Source of the DNA: Chryseobacterium sp. MYb264
Lineage (GTDB): Bacteria; Bacteroidota; Bacteroidia; Flavobacteriales; Weeksellaceae
Direction of reading: 5' to 3'
DNA length: 64,000 nucleotides
Assembly: GCF_035974275.1 (NCBI RefSeq)
Contig: NZ_CP142422.1
Span: 5,084,001-5,148,000, forward strand
Part shown: positions 62,544 to 64,000 of the stretch, piece by piece
Position numbering within the stretch: position 1 is the first letter of the stretch
How the letters are laid out: each line of letters starts with the position of its first letter
Position numbers and translations under genes: made by a program
The notes under the pieces: model-generated
Told to the model about the DNA's origin: nothing
Database searches by the model: none
Seen by the model: the letters and a program-made list of their open reading frames with translations, nothing else

Positions 62544-63653
62544 ATGAAAAAAATACTGTTTTATATTTTAATAGGAACATCATTCGTTGCTCAATCTTGT
62601 ATTAATGATAATGAAGATCCGGTAGCAGTTTTACCATCCGATGGCATCATATCAGATGCTAATGTTGGAGGTCCTACACAACCCAATCAGGTGTGGATAG
62701 ATCTTAGTGATATTAGTATTGTAAATGGTAAAGAAGGACCAAAAGAAACTCTTACTAAGAGAACAGATTGGGACATGGGATTTTATTCAGGAAGTTCTTT
62801 TAAGGTTATTATTAATTCTTCTGTTATGATGGCAGCAGGAAAAATTACCGGTGCTACAAATATCGATTTAGTAAAAGAATCAGATGTAGCAGCATTGAAA
62901 AATCAAGTTCAGGTTGCTAGTTTTAATCCTGCAAATGTAGCTTATGTTGATAATGTAAATGGAAATTTCCCAACAGATAATACAGCAATAGCAGATGTGA
63001 ATGCGGTAGATAGTGAGAATGCTATTTATCTTGTTAATATGGGAAAAGATCTATATACAGGCAGCGTTCCTGTAGGCTCTATTGCTACGGGAGGTGATAG
63101 CAGGGGATGGATGAAAGTTCAGGTAGTAAGATCTGGAGATGGCTATAAAGTAAAGTATGCAGAACTTGGTGCAACTACTCATAAAGAACTTACGATTGCT
63201 AAAAATGCAGCATATAATTTCAATTTTGTAAGTCTTAAAAATAATAAAGAAGTTTTTATTCAGCCTGAAAAAAATAAGTGGGATATTAGCTTTACGGTAT
63301 TCACTAATATCATTGAAGGGGCTGGAACTTATGTATATGGTGATTTTGTAACTACAAATATAGTAGGAGGTGCTGGTTCTTATGAAGTAAAAGTTGCTGC
63401 GAATGTTGCTGCACAAACATATAAAGATTTTAAAAAAGCAGATGTTGATGCTTCGAAATTTATTTATAATGATCAGCGCTCAATTGGTCCAAACTGGAGA
63501 AATCCTGTAGGGGTTAATGGGCTTGAAGTATATGGAGACAGATTTTATATTATAAAAGATCCTGAAGGTAATTATTTTAAACTTAAGTTTTCAAGAATTA
63601 CAGATAAAGATGGAGTAAGAGGGTTCCCTCAGTTTGAATATAATCCGTTGTAA
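62544..63653 (+). CDS. HmuY-family heme-binding-type lipoprotein
   Basis: 369 residues. Lipobox FVAQSC with the acylated Cys at 19. Domain elements in order: WIDLSDISIV (51-60), WDMGFY (76-81), a MM pair (95-96), GWMKVQVV and YKVKYAELG (201-209), FNFVSLKN (226-233), WDISFT (246-251), IGPNWRNP and YFKLKFSRITD. This WDxxFY/WDxxFT layout fits HmuY, which takes heme from host proteins and passes it to HmuR. P. gingivalis HmuY ligates heme by two His; at the first site this protein has Met-Met, so a Met-type ligand, as in some relatives, is possible. It starts 10 bases after the receptor stop, so it is in one operon. Confidence 0.82.
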   Translation: MKKILFYILIGTSFVAQSCINDNEDPVAVLPSDGIISDANVGGPTQPNQVWIDLSDISIVNGKEGPKETLTKRTDWDMGFYSGSSFKVIINSSVMMAAGKITGATNIDLVKESDVAALKNQVQVASFNPANVAYVDNVNGNFPTDNTAIADVNAVDSENAIYLVNMGKDLYTGSVPVGSIATGGDSRGWMKVQVVRSGDGYKVKYAELGATTHKELTIAKNAAYNFNFVSLKNNKEVFIQPEKNKWDISFTVFTNIIEGAGTYVYGDFVTTNIVGGAGSYEVKVAANVAAQTYKDFKKADVDASKFIYNDQRSIGPNWRNPVGVNGLEVYGDRFYIIKDPEGNYFKLKFSRITDKDGVRGFPQFEYNPL

Positions 63654-63675
63654 AAAATAAATCAAATAGTATATC

Positions 63676-64000
63676 ATGAAAAAATTCATTCTTGCGGCTT
63701 CTGTGCTGGTAGCAGTGTATTCTTGTAAAAAAGAAGAAGGGGCTAAAACAGAAAATGCAACAGAACTAAGTTCAGAAACACCAAAATCTAATAATAAAAT
63801 TGTAACGTTAAACGGCGGAATTACGGAAATCGTTGCCGCTTTAGGTCACGAAAAAGAAATCGTAGCAACAGACGTTACAAGCACTTATCCAGAATCTTTA
63901 AAAGCTACGGCTAAAGATCTAGGGCATATGAGATCAATGACGATCGAGCCAATCATGTCTGTAAATCCAACATTAATTTTAGCTTCTGATAAAGACATCA
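63676..64000 (+). CDS. Hemin ABC transporter substrate-binding lipoprotein, N-terminal part (runs off the right edge)
   Basis: 108 residues are visible, open to the window edge. Lipobox VYSC (Cys about 17), a Lys/Glu-rich linker, then IVTLNGGITEIVAALGHEKEIVATDVTSTYP (in part: about 44-60 and on) and LGHMRSMTIEPIMSVNPTLILAS (in part), the N-lobe of HmuT/BtuF-like class III binding proteins. HmuT members carry the heme ligand nearby in a TSxYP-type region. Located 22 bases after the HmuY-type gene in the same direction; permease and ATPase genes presumably follow outside. It delivers heme to the inner-membrane permease. Confidence 0.85.
   Translation, partial: MKKFILAASVLVAVYSCKKEEGAKTENATELSSETPKSNNKIVTLNGGITEIVAALGHEKEIVATDVTSTYPESLKATAKDLGHMRSMTIEPIMSVNPTLILASDKDI

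Noticed and set aside
1..64000. tRNA, rRNA, phage, plasmid or antibiotic resistance genes
   Set aside because: None could be recognised on either strand.

Overview
The window looks like a chromosomal segment of a Flavobacteriia member, most likely Chryseobacterium or a close Weeksellaceae relative. Evidence: AT-rich intergenic DNA, many exact TAnnTTTG promoter boxes (the Bacteroidetes -7 element) close to start codons, few Shine-Dalgarno sites, many type IX secretion (T9SS) cargo proteins with C-terminal sorting domains, a SusC/RagA-type receptor, and a DnaE polymerase with a built-in N-terminal exonuclease. No rRNA, tRNA, CRISPR array, phage or conjugation genes were seen.

Layout. 1-4.4 kb: 5' end of a SusC-type receptor (-), a ZIP metal transporter coupled to a methyltransferase (-), and an RlmL-type rRNA methyltransferase (+). 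4.4-5.7 kb: two genes each broken by one extra base. 6-10.1 kb: glycosyltransferase, a PLP sulfur-amino-acid lyase divergent from an Lrp/AsnC regulator, and a bestrophin-type channel. 10.3-20.2 kb: small Cys/His protein, fused E1 alpha/beta 2-oxoacid dehydrogenase, secreted subtilase, DnaE. 20.3-24.8 kb: two related T9SS proteins built from fibronectin-like modules. 25.2-26.9 kb: an apparently complete IS1182-type element with hairpins at both ends. 27-33.7 kb: ion channel, Nif3-like protein with a coiled-coil DUF164-type protein, acyl-CoA synthetase, acyl-CoA dehydrogenase. 33.9-48 kb: DUF4349 lipoprotein, lipoprotein plus T9SS metalloprotease, release factor 3, MFS transporter, a pair of paralogous membrane proteins, CPBP protease, RdgB, RNase Z, TIGR02757 protein, and a heptad-repeat membrane protein. 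48.2-56.9 kb: three consecutive choice-of-anchor-L proteins with gliding-motility-type C-termini. 57-64 kb: repeat-rich gap, then a probable heme-acquisition locus.

How the genes work together. The clearest system is the right end. A TonB-dependent receptor, an HmuY-type lipoprotein and a hemin-binding ABC lipoprotein form a + strand operon. It diverges from a small secreted adhesin-like T9SS protein, and a second HmuY-like protein carrying a T9SS sorting domain lies next to it. Both minus-strand genes start at a matching 54-bp inverted-repeat element (59297-59350 and 60316-60369) that looks like an iron-regulator operator. This suggests one regulon combining secreted or surface-anchored hemophores with an outer-membrane receptor and inner-membrane import. 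The second system is the anchor-L adhesin triplet, whose three genes all start exactly 17 nt after the last base of an exact TAnnTTTG box. The first two also share a nearly identical 27-bp promoter module. Function calls are from reading the sequence only, without database searches.
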